Origin: Bacillus_BD oryzisoli
GTDB lineage: Bacteria > Bacillota > Bacilli > Bacillales > Cytobacillaceae
DNA: 64,000 nt
Assembly (NCBI RefSeq): GCF_036670025.1
Contig: NZ_CP137640.1
Span: 3,320,001 to 3,384,000 of the forward strand
Direction: 5' to 3'
In this document: in pieces, positions 32,250 to 41,633 of the stretch
Layout of the letters: each line of letters begins with the position of its first letter
Position numbering within the stretch: the stretch's first letter is position 1
Notes under the pieces: model-generated
Seen by the model: only the letters and a program-made list of their open reading frames with translations
What the model was told of the DNA's origin: nothing
Database searches by the model: none
Program-made: the position numbers and the translations under genes

Positions 32250-33239
32250 TTATTCTGTTGCTTCCTCTTGCTCAATTATTATTTCCACACCGTCGTCACC
32301 AGCATCAACCGTCACATTGGCCCCTATCGGGATTGTAGCCATCGGATGAACATGACCAAAGTTTAGATTCGCAACGACAGGCACATGTTTTAATTCATCT
32401 TTCGTTTGAATAATCCTTCGCAAAGCTGTTTCCGTCATACTTGATTCTTTTTGAAAGCGTCCGATTAAAACCGCTTTTAATTCTTTCGCATCTGGCTGCT
32501 GGAGCAGAGATTGTAATGTTCTCTCAAAGGTTTGTGGATAGGACTCCTGGTCATCTTCTATGAATAAAATGGCATTTTTTAGCGATGGCTTGTATTCTGT
32601 TCCTTGAAGTAAAGCAAGGGTGGTCAGGTTCCCGCCAATAATACTGCCTTCCGCTTGTCCTTTTTGTAATACCAAGTACTTATCTTGCTTAATAAAAGAT
32701 ACACTCTCTTTTTCCTTATACCAATGGTCCTCGCTCCAATGTGGAGATGGATAGATTTCATATGGAGCATCATTAGTCAAAGTTGTTAAAAACAGCTCCA
32801 ATGTGTACTCCACCCCGTGTTTGTAACCAAGTACAGATAAGTCGGGTCCAATATATGTAACAAGACCTGTTTTTTGATATATAGCCAGACTCAATGCCGT
32901 CATATCACCATAGCCGCAAAAGAATTTCGGATTCTTACGAATTAAATCATAGTCAAGATGGGCTAAAAGCTGGTTGGCATTATAGCCTCCTAATCCAGAC
33001 AATATTCCTTTCACATTTTCATCTGCAAAAGCATCATGCAAATCTTTTACTCTTTCTTCAATCGATGTACTATAAAACATATCGTGCTCGTGGACATGGT
33101 CAGCAAATGTAACATGAAAACCAAGCTGATTTAAACAATTAACAGCCAGATTTATTTGTTCTTCTTTCAACAGTGCAATACTTGCAGACGGTGCAATCAC
33201 ACGTATTTCATCTCCTGGCTTAAGCCGGTCAGCAAACAT
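32250..33239 (-). CDS. S66 family LD-carboxypeptidase / MccF-like peptidase
   Basis: Protein of 329 residues. It starts with the family motif LKPGDEIRVIAPSAS, has GILSGLGGYNANQLLAHLDYDLIRKNPKFFCGYGDMTAL with the nucleophile Ser replaced in the reading as GYGDMTAL rather than the common GYSDIT, and ends with NLNFGHVHPMATIPIGANV carrying the catalytic His. Members trim murein tetrapeptides or detoxify microcin C. The Ser-to-Gly change at the nucleophile position could alter or abolish activity. Function otherwise not defined by its neighbours. Confidence 0.82.
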   Translation of the reverse strand: MFADRLKPGDEIRVIAPSASIALLKEEQINLAVNCLNQLGFHVTFADHVHEHDMFYSTSIEERVKDLHDAFADENVKGILSGLGGYNANQLLAHLDYDLIRKNPKFFCGYGDMTALSLAIYQKTGLVTYIGPDLSVLGYKHGVEYTLELFLTTLTNDAPYEIYPSPHWSEDHWYKEKESVSFIKQDKYLVLQKGQAEGSIIGGNLTTLALLQGTEYKPSLKNAILFIEDDQESYPQTFERTLQSLLQQPDAKELKAVLIGRFQKESSMTETALRRIIQTKDELKHVPVVANLNFGHVHPMATIPIGANVTVDAGDDGVEIIIEQEEATE

Positions 33240-33291
33240 TCTATTCCCACCTTCTTAATTCTTATTTAACTATTATACATGAATGATAAAG

Positions 33292-33342
33292 ATGTCAGGC
33301 ACTACAAATCTGCAAATGTCCATTTTGCGGTGTCTGACACTT
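33292..33342. terminator. Long imperfect hairpin between two minus-strand genes
   Basis: ATGTCAGGCAC pairs with GTGTCTGACACT across about 27 bases, with inner GCAAA/TTTGC complementarity. It is placed where the broken flavoprotein gene would be terminated. The GTGTCAGACACC-type arms recur in Bacillaceae intergenic regions as I recall. Confidence 0.5.
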
Positions 33343-33347
33343 TAAGA

Positions 33348-34814
33348 TTATGCTTTTACCGTTTCTTTTTCGGACCGTGCTTTTGCTTTTTCAATAATGT
33401 CACGCGCAATCCAAACACCGCATGCACTTGCTTGCGCTAAGCCACGCGTTACACCTGCACCGTCACCACCAACATATAAACCATAAATTTCAGTTTCAAA
33501 ACGATCATTCAGTTTAGGTCTTGCGGAATAAAACTTAGCTTCTACCCCATAAAATAAAGTATGCTCTGACGCAATTCCAGGTGTAACATGATTTAAGGCT
33601 TCTGTCATTTCCACTAAGCTTTTTAGTGTATTGTAGGGAAGCACCAATCCTAAATCTCCAGGTACTGCTTCTTTTAATGTCGGCTCAATGAAACCTTCTT
33701 TAATTCTTTTATCCGTTGATCTTCTTCCTTTTAGAATGTCGCCATATTTTTGTACCATGATTCCGCCATTTGTTAAACTATTTGCCAGCTTCGAAATCGC
33801 ATGGGCAAATTCATTTGGTTTATCAAACGGCTCCGAAAAGACATGCGAAACCAATAAGGCAAAGTTTGTATTTGGACTGCCAAGCTTTGGATCACGATAG
33901 GCATGACCATTTGCCAGCATACTGCCTGAATGATTTTCTACCACGACATGTCCTTATGGATTGCTACAAAAAGTACGAACGCGGGTTCCGACAGATGTAT
34001 TGAACGTAAACTTTCCTTCGTATAAATGCTCATTAATTTCTTCCATGACAATATTCGCTGTTTCAACCCGTACACCAATATCAACTTGGTTATTATACAT
34101 GCGGAGCCGGCGTTTTTTCAGAAGTTTAGAAAGCCACACCGACCCGTCACGGCCAGGGACAATAACAACTTTCTCAGATGTAATTTCTTCACCTGTTTTC
34201 AACTGAACACCTGTCACTTTCCAGCCATCGCCGGTCCGCTCTGTAATTAAATCTTCCACTTCTGTTTTATACGCCATCTCAATTTTATCTTTCAAATATT
34301 CATAAATACTTTTCATAATTTCAAGATTCTGCTCAGTACCTAAATGACGAACCTGTGCTCTTAGTAACTTTAGACCTGCTGCAAAACCTCGTCTTTCAAT
34401 TTCGCGTACTTTATCTGTTAATGGATCCGTAATGCTTGTTGTTGCTCCATGCAGTAAATTAATTTCATCTACATATTTGATCAGTTCCAAAACCGTTGAA
34501 TCTGATAGATAATCTGTCATCCAACCGCCGAATTCACTTGTTATATTAAATTTTCCATCTGAATAAGCACCTGCCCCTCCAAAACCATTTGTGATGGAGC
34601 AAGCAGGAAGACAGCCAGCAAATTCTTTCCTGCCAGCTGCAGGAGGACATTTTTCAATTTTCTTTTCTAAGATGGGACAATTCCTTTTATAGATATCATG
34701 GCCTTTATCAATCAACAATACCTTTGCTTCCGGCATTTTTAATGTTAGTTCATAGCAAGTAAAAATACCTGCCGGACCAGCCCCTACAACAATGACATCG
34801 TAATTTCGCTTCAT
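33348..34814 (-). pseudogene. NAD(FAD)-utilising dehydrogenase, broken by an in-frame stop
   Basis: The minus strand encodes a flavoprotein of about 488 residues: Rossmann start YDVIVVGAGPAGIFTCYEL, FGGAGAYSDGKFN, VIVPGRDGSVW, and a C-terminal IYGLYVGGDGAGVTRGLAQA FAD motif. It is cut by TAA (33955-33957 region) after RTFCSNP; the frame continues unchanged with GHVVVENHSGSMLANG. Relatives have an aromatic or Asn residue here, so TAA looks like a point mutation of TAT or TAC. A single stop may also be a sequencing error. Function of the family in Bacillus is undefined. Confidence 0.85.
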
Positions 34815-35019
34815 ATGTACCGCCCCCTGGATGTTGCTCTTTCGTGTTTAAATTAACCATCAGTTAATATATCAGATGAAAGAGCTTTCGTCAATTCATA
34901 ATACGAATATTTTTATCAAAATTAAATTTATTGTTCGTGTTTTCAAACCTTAATCTTGCCAGTTCCTAAAACAATAAAACTGCCCATGAAGGACAGTTTA
35001 AGAAAGAAGATCCATATTA

Positions 35020-35157
35020 TTATACGTAGCAGCATGCTCCAATAATGATTAACAGGATAAACAACACAACAATTAACGGAAACCAATTATGACAACCAAA
35101 TCCTCCCACTGGGTAACCGTATCCATGGTAACAGGGATCACAATGTACGTAATACAT
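35020..35157 (-). CDS. YjcZ-family sporulation-associated small membrane protein
   Basis: Protein of 45 residues started at ATG 35157, eight bases behind AAAGGAG. A Tyr/Gly/Cys/His-rich head (MYYVHCDPCYHGYGYPVGG) is followed by the FPLIVVLFILLIIIGACC helix that defines YjcZ/YhfM-type tiny proteins. These are expressed during sporulation in Bacillus. It is alone on the minus strand, divergent from the SGNH hydrolase gene. Confidence 0.85.
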   Translation of the reverse strand: MYYVHCDPCYHGYGYPVGGFGCHNWFPLIVVLFILLIIIGACCYV

Positions 35158-35408
35158 CCCATTCACTCCTTTATTTTCTAGGTATCTCCCTATCAACGTA
35201 TTCGTTTCAGGCCCGGTCTGTATGTGTATCCGCCTATTCATTATGAAATGTCACAAAAGCTTAATGTCTGGTAATTCAAAATAGTCTTATTTTAAAATCT
35301 GAAACAAAAGAACTGATATTACCTGGCATCATACGGTATTCTAATAATAAGGATTTTAAAAAAAGATTCTATTCCTGCATTTTTTTATCTGCATGGGAGG
35401 CCATTTTT

Positions 35409-36500
35409 ATGAAAAAAAAGCGGAGAAGCATTGCTGCCTTAATGCTGATATTTTTTTTATGCTGTAGTATATTTTTTCTCAATTATCACGAAAAAGCAGT
35501 AATAAGCAAAACCATTCCCGTTTATGAAAAAATCGCTAAAAACAATAATATAAATTATTTAATTATAGGAGACAGCATTGGGAGAGGAGCAGGTGCTGAG
35601 AATCGTTCTCTTGCTTGGTTTTCACAATGGGAAAATAAAATGAAAAAGACCTATCATATTGAATTAAAAAGACACTCGATCGTCCAAAGCGGTGCAACTG
35701 CTTATGAAGGTCTCTATTTATTCAAAAAAGCAAAAATCCCTCCGACTGTTGATTTGGTTTTCTTGATATTTGGCGAGAATGATCGGAAATACATGGAGGT
35801 AGAACAATTCACCTATTATTATGAAGGACTTATACGTGAAGTTAAATCAAAATATCCTGAAGCAGAACTCATAACCATCACGGAGAGCTGCTTAGAACAG
35901 GAACTGTTTGCAAATGCAATCGAAAAACTAGCTAGGCATTATCATGCCAATCATATCGATATGCGGATCCCATTTCAAAACTCTTCTTATTCAATAGACC
36001 AATTATCGAACGATTCTATTCATCCAAACGGGCTTGGCTATCAGCTTTACGCTGAATCCATTTTGACAGCAATTGATAACGGAATTAAAATAAACAAACA
36101 ATCAGCAGTCTTGAGGGAACCGCTCAAACCTATAAGTGAATTAACGTTAAAAGAAATAAAAAGATATGATGAGAAGAATGCTTTATTTCACGATTCAAAC
36201 ACTTATTATTTGACCAATGAAAAAGGCGCCAAAATCACATTTCCCTTTTACGGGACAAATCTTGGCGTGAAAGTTCTTAAACATGAACAAGGCGGAGAAA
36301 TGGATGTATTTATAGATGATCAGTTTATCAGGAGAATTTCAACGTGGTGGCCGATCAGCAAAGATAGAATGTTATATGTTACCAGCGGATTACCAGTCGG
36401 GGAACATCGGGTTACCTTTATTTCAACCGGTACAAAGTCAGTCAATAATCAATCTGATTACCACAATATCCAGCTTTCCTCAATTGTCGTGTACGAATAA
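35409..36500 (+). CDS. Membrane-anchored SGNH hydrolase with C-terminal beta domain
   Basis: Protein of 363 residues. An N-terminal signal anchor (about 7-24) is followed by an SGNH domain (about 48-225): block I LIIGDSIGRGAGA, block III FGENDRKY, block V SNDSIHPNGLGYQLYAE. The C-terminal 110 residues form a beta-rich domain (ITFPFYGTNLGVKVL, MDVFIDDQFIRRI, LPVGEHRVTFIS), as in carbohydrate-active SGNH enzymes, so deacetylation of a cell-surface sugar is plausible. ATG 35409 follows GGGAGG. Transcribed alone, ending in a shared terminator. Confidence 0.85.
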   Translation: MKKKRRSIAALMLIFFLCCSIFFLNYHEKAVISKTIPVYEKIAKNNNINYLIIGDSIGRGAGAENRSLAWFSQWENKMKKTYHIELKRHSIVQSGATAYEGLYLFKKAKIPPTVDLVFLIFGENDRKYMEVEQFTYYYEGLIREVKSKYPEAELITITESCLEQELFANAIEKLARHYHANHIDMRIPFQNSSYSIDQLSNDSIHPNGLGYQLYAESILTAIDNGIKINKQSAVLREPLKPISELTLKEIKRYDEKNALFHDSNTYYLTNEKGAKITFPFYGTNLGVKVLKHEQGGEMDVFIDDQFIRRISTWWPISKDRMLYVTSGLPVGEHRVTFISTGTKSVNNQSDYHNIQLSSIVVYE

Positions 36501-36502
36501 CG

Positions 36503-36535
36503 GAAAAGGAGTGACAAAATTATGTCACTCCTTTT
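36503..36535. terminator. Bidirectional terminator between SGNH hydrolase and msrB
   Basis: Stem GAAAAGGAGTGACA/TGTCACTCCTTTTC with a six-base loop; it overlaps the last codons of msrB. Confidence 0.88.
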
Positions 36536-36959
36536 CTTCAAAAAGCTTAAGATATTCTTTATACCCTTCTTCTTCCAATTTTTCCTTTGGAATGAATTTA
36601 AGCGAAGCGGAATTAATACAATAGCGTAAACCTGTAGGCTCTGGTCCATCATTAAACACATGGCCAAGATGGGAGTCAGCCGACTTGCTTCTCACCTCTG
36701 TCCGAACCATAAAATGACTGAAATCTGTTTTTTCAACCATTTCTTCTTCTGCCAGCGGTTTTGTAAAACTTGGCCAGCCGCAGCCTGCATCAAATTTATC
36801 TTTTGAAGAAAACAACGGTTTACCCGATATAATATCTACATAGAGCCCATCGTGAAATTCATTCCAGTATTCATTTCGAAAAGGAGGCTCTGTTCCATTA
36901 TTTTGCGTAACCTCAAATTGTATCGGTGTTAATTTTTTTTGCAGATCTTCCCTTGCCAC
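36525..36959 (-). CDS. msrB: Peptide methionine (R)-S-oxide reductase MsrB
   Basis: Protein of 144 residues, standard MsrB length. Motifs: YWNEFHDGLYVDIISGKPLFSS, FDAGCGWPSF and RYCINSASLKFIP with the catalytic Cys. The zinc CxxC pairs of some MsrB proteins are absent, as in B. subtilis. It reduces the R form of oxidised methionine in proteins. Its ATG overlaps the msrA stop by one base, so the two are translated together and cover both sulfoxide forms. Confidence 0.95.
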   Translation of the reverse strand: MAREDLQKKLTPIQFEVTQNNGTEPPFRNEYWNEFHDGLYVDIISGKPLFSSKDKFDAGCGWPSFTKPLAEEEMVEKTDFSHFMVRTEVRSKSADSHLGHVFNDGPEPTGLRYCINSASLKFIPKEKLEEEGYKEYLKLFEEKE

Positions 36960-37495
36960 TATTCATTCCCCCAATGTTTTTCAATAAAGGCTTTTCTTCC
37001 TGAACCAAACTGATAGCGCTCATAATGCGCCGGGTTTTTCTTGTAATAATGCTGATGATATTCTTCAGCCGGATAAAACGGTTTGGCTGGCAGAATTGCT
37101 GTTGCAATCGGCTTCGAAAACCGTCCGCTTTGCTCTAATTGGCGCTTTGACTCCTCTGCCATCTGTTTCTGATTTTCATTATGGTAAAAGATGGCTGTTT
37201 GGTAAGACTGCCCGCGATCGTAAAATTGACCTCCGGAATCTGTCGGATCAATTTGCTGCCAATAAATCGACAATAGCTTTTCATATGAATAAATCGCTGG
37301 ATCAAACGTGATTTGTACTGCTTCAAAATGTCCCGTTGTTTCAGAACAAACCTCTTCATAGGTTGGGTTTTCCTTTATTCCTCCGGTATAACCTGATATT
37401 ACTTTCATAATTCCCGGCTCTTCATCAAATGGTTTGACCATACACCAAAAACAACCGCCGGCAAACGTTGCCAATTCATACTTCTGATCTGTCAT
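36959..37495 (-). CDS. msrA: Peptide methionine (S)-S-oxide reductase MsrA
   Basis: Protein of 178 residues. The active-site motif FAGGCFWCMVKPFDEEPG is at residues 11-28, with YEEVCSETTGHFEAVQITFDP and DPTDSGGQFYDRGQSYQTAIF downstream, and the C-terminal EEYHQHYYKKNP. It reduces S-form methionine sulfoxide with electrons from thioredoxin. It lies 36 bases after ypmS and directly overlaps msrB, the order seen in B. subtilis. Confidence 0.96.
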   Translation of the reverse strand: MTDQKYELATFAGGCFWCMVKPFDEEPGIMKVISGYTGGIKENPTYEEVCSETTGHFEAVQITFDPAIYSYEKLLSIYWQQIDPTDSGGQFYDRGQSYQTAIFYHNENQKQMAEESKRQLEQSGRFSKPIATAILPAKPFYPAEEYHQHYYKKNPAHYERYQFGSGRKAFIEKHWGNE

Positions 37496-37531
37496 CTATA
37501 ACACCTCTTTCCATTCCTTTTTGCCCAGATT

Positions 37532-38134
37532 TTATCTATTCATACTTTCATTCATTGGGACTCGTAAAGAAAACAATATATCATCGTTTTTCAACTGAAA
37601 TTCTTCCACCCTGACTTTAAAATTACTTTTCAATTTCATATTTTGTAATGATAAATAGATTTTTTCTTTGTCCGGTTGGATGACGACCCACTCTGGCACT
37701 TCATAACTATCTTTAATGAATTCTAATACTAATGGTACAGGAAGTGATAATTTGCCAATCGACATCGTTTTCTGTTCTAATTCGATGTCTCCATTTTCAA
37801 GTGCATGAGGTTCAAAAGTCATTTTCATTTCAACCTCGCTGCTAAAAACAGGGAGTGATCCATATAATTCCACTTCATCTGTTAAAATCAGTTTATAGTC
37901 AATTTTTCCGGATAACTCCTCTTCTAAATAATGATTAATTACTTTATTTAAATCCTGTTTATTTGTTCTTACCTGAAAATAAACATCGTTTTGATCCAGT
38001 GTTTGCTTTGGAGGCATCACATCTTCAGCAGAACGACTGAACAACAAAGCCCCAAAAACAAAAATAACGATCAACACTGCACCATTTATTCCCAAAAGCA
38101 GGTAAAATAACCTTTTCCAGCGCACTGCCTTCAA
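37532..38134 (-). CDS. ypmS: YpmS family membrane protein
   Basis: Protein of 200 residues with one N-terminal transmembrane helix (about 10-30) and an extracytoplasmic beta-rich domain: VYFQVRTNKQDLNKVINHYLEEEL, YKLILTDEVELYGSLPVFSSEV, LPVPLVLEFIKDSYEVPEWV. It belongs to the YpmS/DUF2140 family of unknown function. It is immediately adjacent to ypmR (stop and start one base apart), so the lipase-like YpmR and YpmS probably act together at the membrane. Confidence 0.88.
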   Translation of the reverse strand: MKAVRWKRLFYLLLGINGAVLIVIFVFGALLFSRSAEDVMPPKQTLDQNDVYFQVRTNKQDLNKVINHYLEEELSGKIDYKLILTDEVELYGSLPVFSSEVEMKMTFEPHALENGDIELEQKTMSIGKLSLPVPLVLEFIKDSYEVPEWVVIQPDKEKIYLSLQNMKLKSNFKVRVEEFQLKNDDILFSLRVPMNESMNR

Positions 38135-38965
38135 TTAAAGCTCCCCCTGTTGTTGAACTAACCATTTTTGCTCAATTACTTCTTCAATCGCATCTTTCTC
38201 TAATTCCTCATACACTTTTCCAGCAATTAATTCATACCCCCGATTATTTGGATGAAAATAATCAGTATATAATAACTCCTCTTCATCATTCTCAAATAGT
38301 GACATAATTTCTACATAATATGTATCTGGATATTGCGCCAATATTTCTTGGCTTGTCACATTCCAATCGCTAACCACTTCATTCATCTCTTCTATATCTG
38401 GAAACCACTTATGAAAGGGATTATATAGACCAACAAGAACGATATGAATGTCTGGATTCTCACTTTTGATGACTTCTAAAATCGCAGATAAATTTTCCTT
38501 AAATAAATCCCGCTGCGCTGTAAAGTCCCCCTTCTTCAAGCTCGTAATATTTTCTCGAACCACTTTCATCATATCATTTCCGCCAATTGTCATAATAACC
38601 ATATCCGCTCCCTTAATAGCGGCTAATACATCTTTATTCTCCACTTTTTTTACTAATTGATCGGAGCGATACCCCTTTATACCGAAATTTTCAAAGTCGA
38701 CTTCCTTAATATTCCTCTTTTCCTCAAGTAACGACTGTAAATAAGGCAGGTAGCCGCCTTTCTCGGTAATATCTCCAACCCCTTCTGTCAACGAATCTCC
38801 TAATGCAACAATTTTGACATTTTGCGGCTGAACTACTGCAGGGGCAGCCTTAATGAATTGATTGGTCTTTTCAGCTTTATCTACATTTGTAGCGATAAAA
38901 TATATTCCGATACATGAAAAAATAGAGAGTATGGCAAGAAATAGAAAGATGAGCCTTTTTTTCAT
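38135..38965 (-). CDS. ypmR: SGNH/GDSL lipase-like protein YpmR
   Basis: Protein of 276 residues, started at MKKRLIF (38965); an upstream ATG at 38992 has no ribosome binding site. A signal anchor (about 4-22) precedes the SGNH domain: block I VALGDSLTEGVGD, block III MTIGGNDMM, block V YTDYFHPNNRGYELIA, completing the Ser-Asp-His triad. The enzyme is probably an extracytoplasmic esterase. Gene order ypmQ-ypmR-ypmS-msr follows B. subtilis. Confidence 0.9.
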   Translation of the reverse strand: MKKRLIFLFLAILSIFSCIGIYFIATNVDKAEKTNQFIKAAPAVVQPQNVKIVALGDSLTEGVGDITEKGGYLPYLQSLLEEKRNIKEVDFENFGIKGYRSDQLVKKVENKDVLAAIKGADMVIMTIGGNDMMKVVRENITSLKKGDFTAQRDLFKENLSAILEVIKSENPDIHIVLVGLYNPFHKWFPDIEEMNEVVSDWNVTSQEILAQYPDTYYVEIMSLFENDEEELLYTDYFHPNNRGYELIAGKVYEELEKDAIEEVIEQKWLVQQQGEL

Positions 38966-39026
38966 CTCCTCACCCGCCTTCTTGAAGTACATTCATTATA
39001 CCACGTTGTTAATATATATCAGAATT

Positions 39027-39048
39027 AAAAAAGGCCTAAAAATAGGCC
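39027..39048 (-). terminator. Terminator of ypmQ
   Basis: Minus strand TAGGCCTATTTTTAGGCCT followed by TTTTT, at the ypmQ stop; separates ypmQ from ypmR. Confidence 0.7.
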
Positions 39049-39620
39049 TATTGTAAACTCTTAATATCTTTTATCAGCTGCTCCATAGGGAATTCCGATA
39101 AACCGGTGTAATCCTTCAAGACCTTGCCTTCTCCATCAATTAAATAGAAGCTTGTCCCATGTACCACCTGGTCACCGGCTTCAGGTTTCTTCACAAATGC
39201 TTTAAAGCTATCTAATGCAAATTTTTCAATATCCGACTGCTTGTATCCAGTAAGGAAATACCAATTGCTGTACTCAGCATTAAACTTTTTCCCGAAATCA
39301 TATAATACCTGGGGTGTATCCACTTGAGGGTCGACACTGAAGGATACAAATTGAATATTTTCTATACCTTCCTTATTTGTTTCATCCTGAAGCTTTTTCA
39401 TATTTGCAGTCATCGGAAGACAAACATCTTCACAGTTTGTAAAAATGAAATTCGCTACCCATACCTTCCCTTTTAAATCCTTTAATCCAAAAGGCTCTTC
39501 ATTTTGATCCGTATAAGAAAAATCTGATACAGGCCAATTATAAGGATTTTTTATGCCGCCGCAAGCCGTCAGCAATAAAGTAGTTGCTGCTAAAATTAAC
39601 AAAAGAATCCGCCATTTCAC
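39048..39620 (-). CDS. ypmQ: Sco-family copper lipoprotein
   Basis: Protein of 190 residues. The start is GTG 39620 behind GGGGG; the open frame above lacks a start signal. A lipobox (TLLLTAC) is followed by a thioredoxin-like domain with the Sco copper motif TNCEDVCLPMTANM and the distant ligand His in VVHGTSFYLID. B. subtilis YpmQ (BsSco) helps assemble the CuA centre of cytochrome c oxidase. It lies between an orphan sensor kinase and the ypmRS pair, all on the minus strand. Confidence 0.92.
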   Translation of the reverse strand: MKWRILLLILAATTLLLTACGGIKNPYNWPVSDFSYTDQNEEPFGLKDLKGKVWVANFIFTNCEDVCLPMTANMKKLQDETNKEGIENIQFVSFSVDPQVDTPQVLYDFGKKFNAEYSNWYFLTGYKQSDIEKFALDSFKAFVKKPEAGDQVVHGTSFYLIDGEGKVLKDYTGLSEFPMEQLIKDIKSLQ

Positions 39621-39730
39621 ATTGTAACCCCCGTTCAAACGATTCATAATTGTTATTATTTTAGCAAAATTTAATGAATAAAAAAAGAGAAATGCTTGTC
39701 TGATTTTGAACATCATACAAGCAGCAAATA

Positions 39731-41344
39731 TTATTCACAAATAGGAACAAAAATCTTAAATGTCGTTCCTACCCCTTTTTCACTCTCAACTTCAATTCTG
39801 CCTTTCATTCTTTCAATAATTTGATAACATACCGTTAACCCCATACCCGTTCCTTTTTCTTTTAAGGAATAAAAAGCAGTCCCAAGCCGCTGCATTTCTT
39901 CTTCGGTCATACCAATTCCGGTATCACTGATTTCAAACACGCCGTACCGGTCTTCTTGATAAAGGCTTAATCGTAATTCTCCTCCGTCCTTCATTGCTTC
40001 AATGCTGTTTTTCAACATATTAATTAATACTTGCTGAAGTTCATTTTTAATTCCTTTAACGGTGACATTTTCCAAAACAGGTGTCATCATAATAATATTT
40101 TTGGACATCATGGCATAGGAGTTCATTAAATCCATTACTTTTTCAGAGAGCTCTTTTCCAGCTATGCTTTCAGCTTGTTCCATATCCGGCTTTGCTAAGG
40201 ATAGATAATCATTAATAATCGTCTCAGCACGATTCATTTCCTCAATCATCAGTCGAATATACATCCGCTCTTCTTCGCTCATTTGATCTTTGGCAAGGAA
40301 AATTTGTAAAAAGCCCTTTACGACGGTCATTGGATTTCTAATTTCATGGGCAACAGATGCAGCTAATTGTCCAATGGCATTCATTTTCTCGGCCCGCTGC
40401 AGCTCACGAATCAGCTTTGAGCTTTCAATAATGTTCTCCACTTCATCAAAAACCTCTTCTAAATTATGTACGGGAATCTGTTGGTCCGATGTTCCTTTTT
40501 TATCAGAAGTAGCAGGTAATTTATCAACAAGAATGGACAATTGTTTGACCATTAGATTAAATCGGTCGCATAACATACCCAGATCTGTATTATCTGTCAC
40601 TTTAAGATTTATATCAAAATTACCGTTACTTACTTCATTAAACCCTTTTATTAATTCATGTACTGGCTCTAAGGCCTTATTAAATCCTGTTTTCAAAATA
40701 AAGAAAATAAATGGAGTCATAGCTAAAAACAAAGCAATTAAAAAGAAAGCATATTTCTTTTGCGCCGCTACAATAGAGTCTGCCTGTATATCTACCCCGA
40801 ACAAGGCAATCATTTTTCCTTCTTTGTTTACGATAGGGGAAAAAGCAGTAATCCAAGATCCATTTTCATCGCGGTATACCTTACTGTGAGCAGCTTCTTT
40901 TGATTTCACCGCTTGATTATAGCCTTCCATCCATTCTTGATTCGCTTTATAACTTGTTAATGAAAGCCAGCCGTTCTTTCTTTGTTTTTCATCTGATGTG
41001 ATAATAAAAACTTCATCTTTTTTTGTAAGTTGACTGTCTACAATAAAGCTATTTAAATAAAGGATATTTTTATCCGTAAAGTTCGACAGACTACTTTTCA
41101 ATTTTATAAAATCAGCATTCCTCTCATTTTTTGCATTCAAAACGGTTTCGACATCCTCTGATTGGATCGTTGTACTCCATAATGCCGCAGCATCCATTGC
41201 ATGTTCAGATAAAAGTTCCTCCATTTGCTTGGACTGTAAATAATAACTAAAGGCTGAGGTAATTGCTACAATCATAAACGTAAGGAAAAAAGATAATATA
41301 AGTAATTTTTTAAACAGTGATATATTTTTGAGAAAATCTGTCAT
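39731..41344 (-). CDS. Orphan sensor histidine kinase (sporulation-kinase-like)
   Basis: Protein of 537 residues. Transmembrane helices at about 12-34 and 196-215 bracket an extracytoplasmic sensor with DIQADSIV near the membrane. A HAMP domain follows, then the phosphoacceptor motif EKMNAIGQLAASVAHEIRNPMTVVKGFLQ and an HATPase with MLKNSIEAM, DTGIGMT and GTGMGLTV. The HisKA type (AHEIRNP, GFLQ) is that of KinA/KinB phosphorelay kinases. No response regulator gene is adjacent, so it may feed Spo0F (inference). Confidence 0.9.
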   Translation of the reverse strand: MTDFLKNISLFKKLLILSFFLTFMIVAITSAFSYYLQSKQMEELLSEHAMDAAALWSTTIQSEDVETVLNAKNERNADFIKLKSSLSNFTDKNILYLNSFIVDSQLTKKDEVFIITSDEKQRKNGWLSLTSYKANQEWMEGYNQAVKSKEAAHSKVYRDENGSWITAFSPIVNKEGKMIALFGVDIQADSIVAAQKKYAFFLIALFLAMTPFIFFILKTGFNKALEPVHELIKGFNEVSNGNFDINLKVTDNTDLGMLCDRFNLMVKQLSILVDKLPATSDKKGTSDQQIPVHNLEEVFDEVENIIESSKLIRELQRAEKMNAIGQLAASVAHEIRNPMTVVKGFLQIFLAKDQMSEEERMYIRLMIEEMNRAETIINDYLSLAKPDMEQAESIAGKELSEKVMDLMNSYAMMSKNIIMMTPVLENVTVKGIKNELQQVLINMLKNSIEAMKDGGELRLSLYQEDRYGVFEISDTGIGMTEEEMQRLGTAFYSLKEKGTGMGLTVCYQIIERMKGRIEVESEKGVGTTFKIFVPICE

Positions 41345-41596
41345 AAGCTTGTCCTCAATTCCTTTTCACTTGTCTATATACTTCAATTCACTATTGTGAA
41401 TATTGTAAAAATATCCTTCTAGTAGATTCGACAATCCACGATACAATTCCTTCTAATAAACTTATTTTTTTATTCGCACTATTAATACCATAAATTAAAT
41501 ACTACAGAAAACAACAATACTTAACTTTCATTCTATCATTATCTGTTTTAGTATCAAAAGAAACTTTGTCAACAAAGACTACTTTCTTTAGCACGA

Positions 41597-41625
41597 AAAA
41601 CCATTTGAGGCTAGTCAAATGGTTT
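41597..41625 (-). terminator. Terminator of degV
   Basis: Minus strand AAACCATTTGAC-tagcc-TCAAATGGTTTTTCG, ten bases after the degV stop. Confidence 0.82.
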
Positions 41626-41633
41626 ATTACTAA

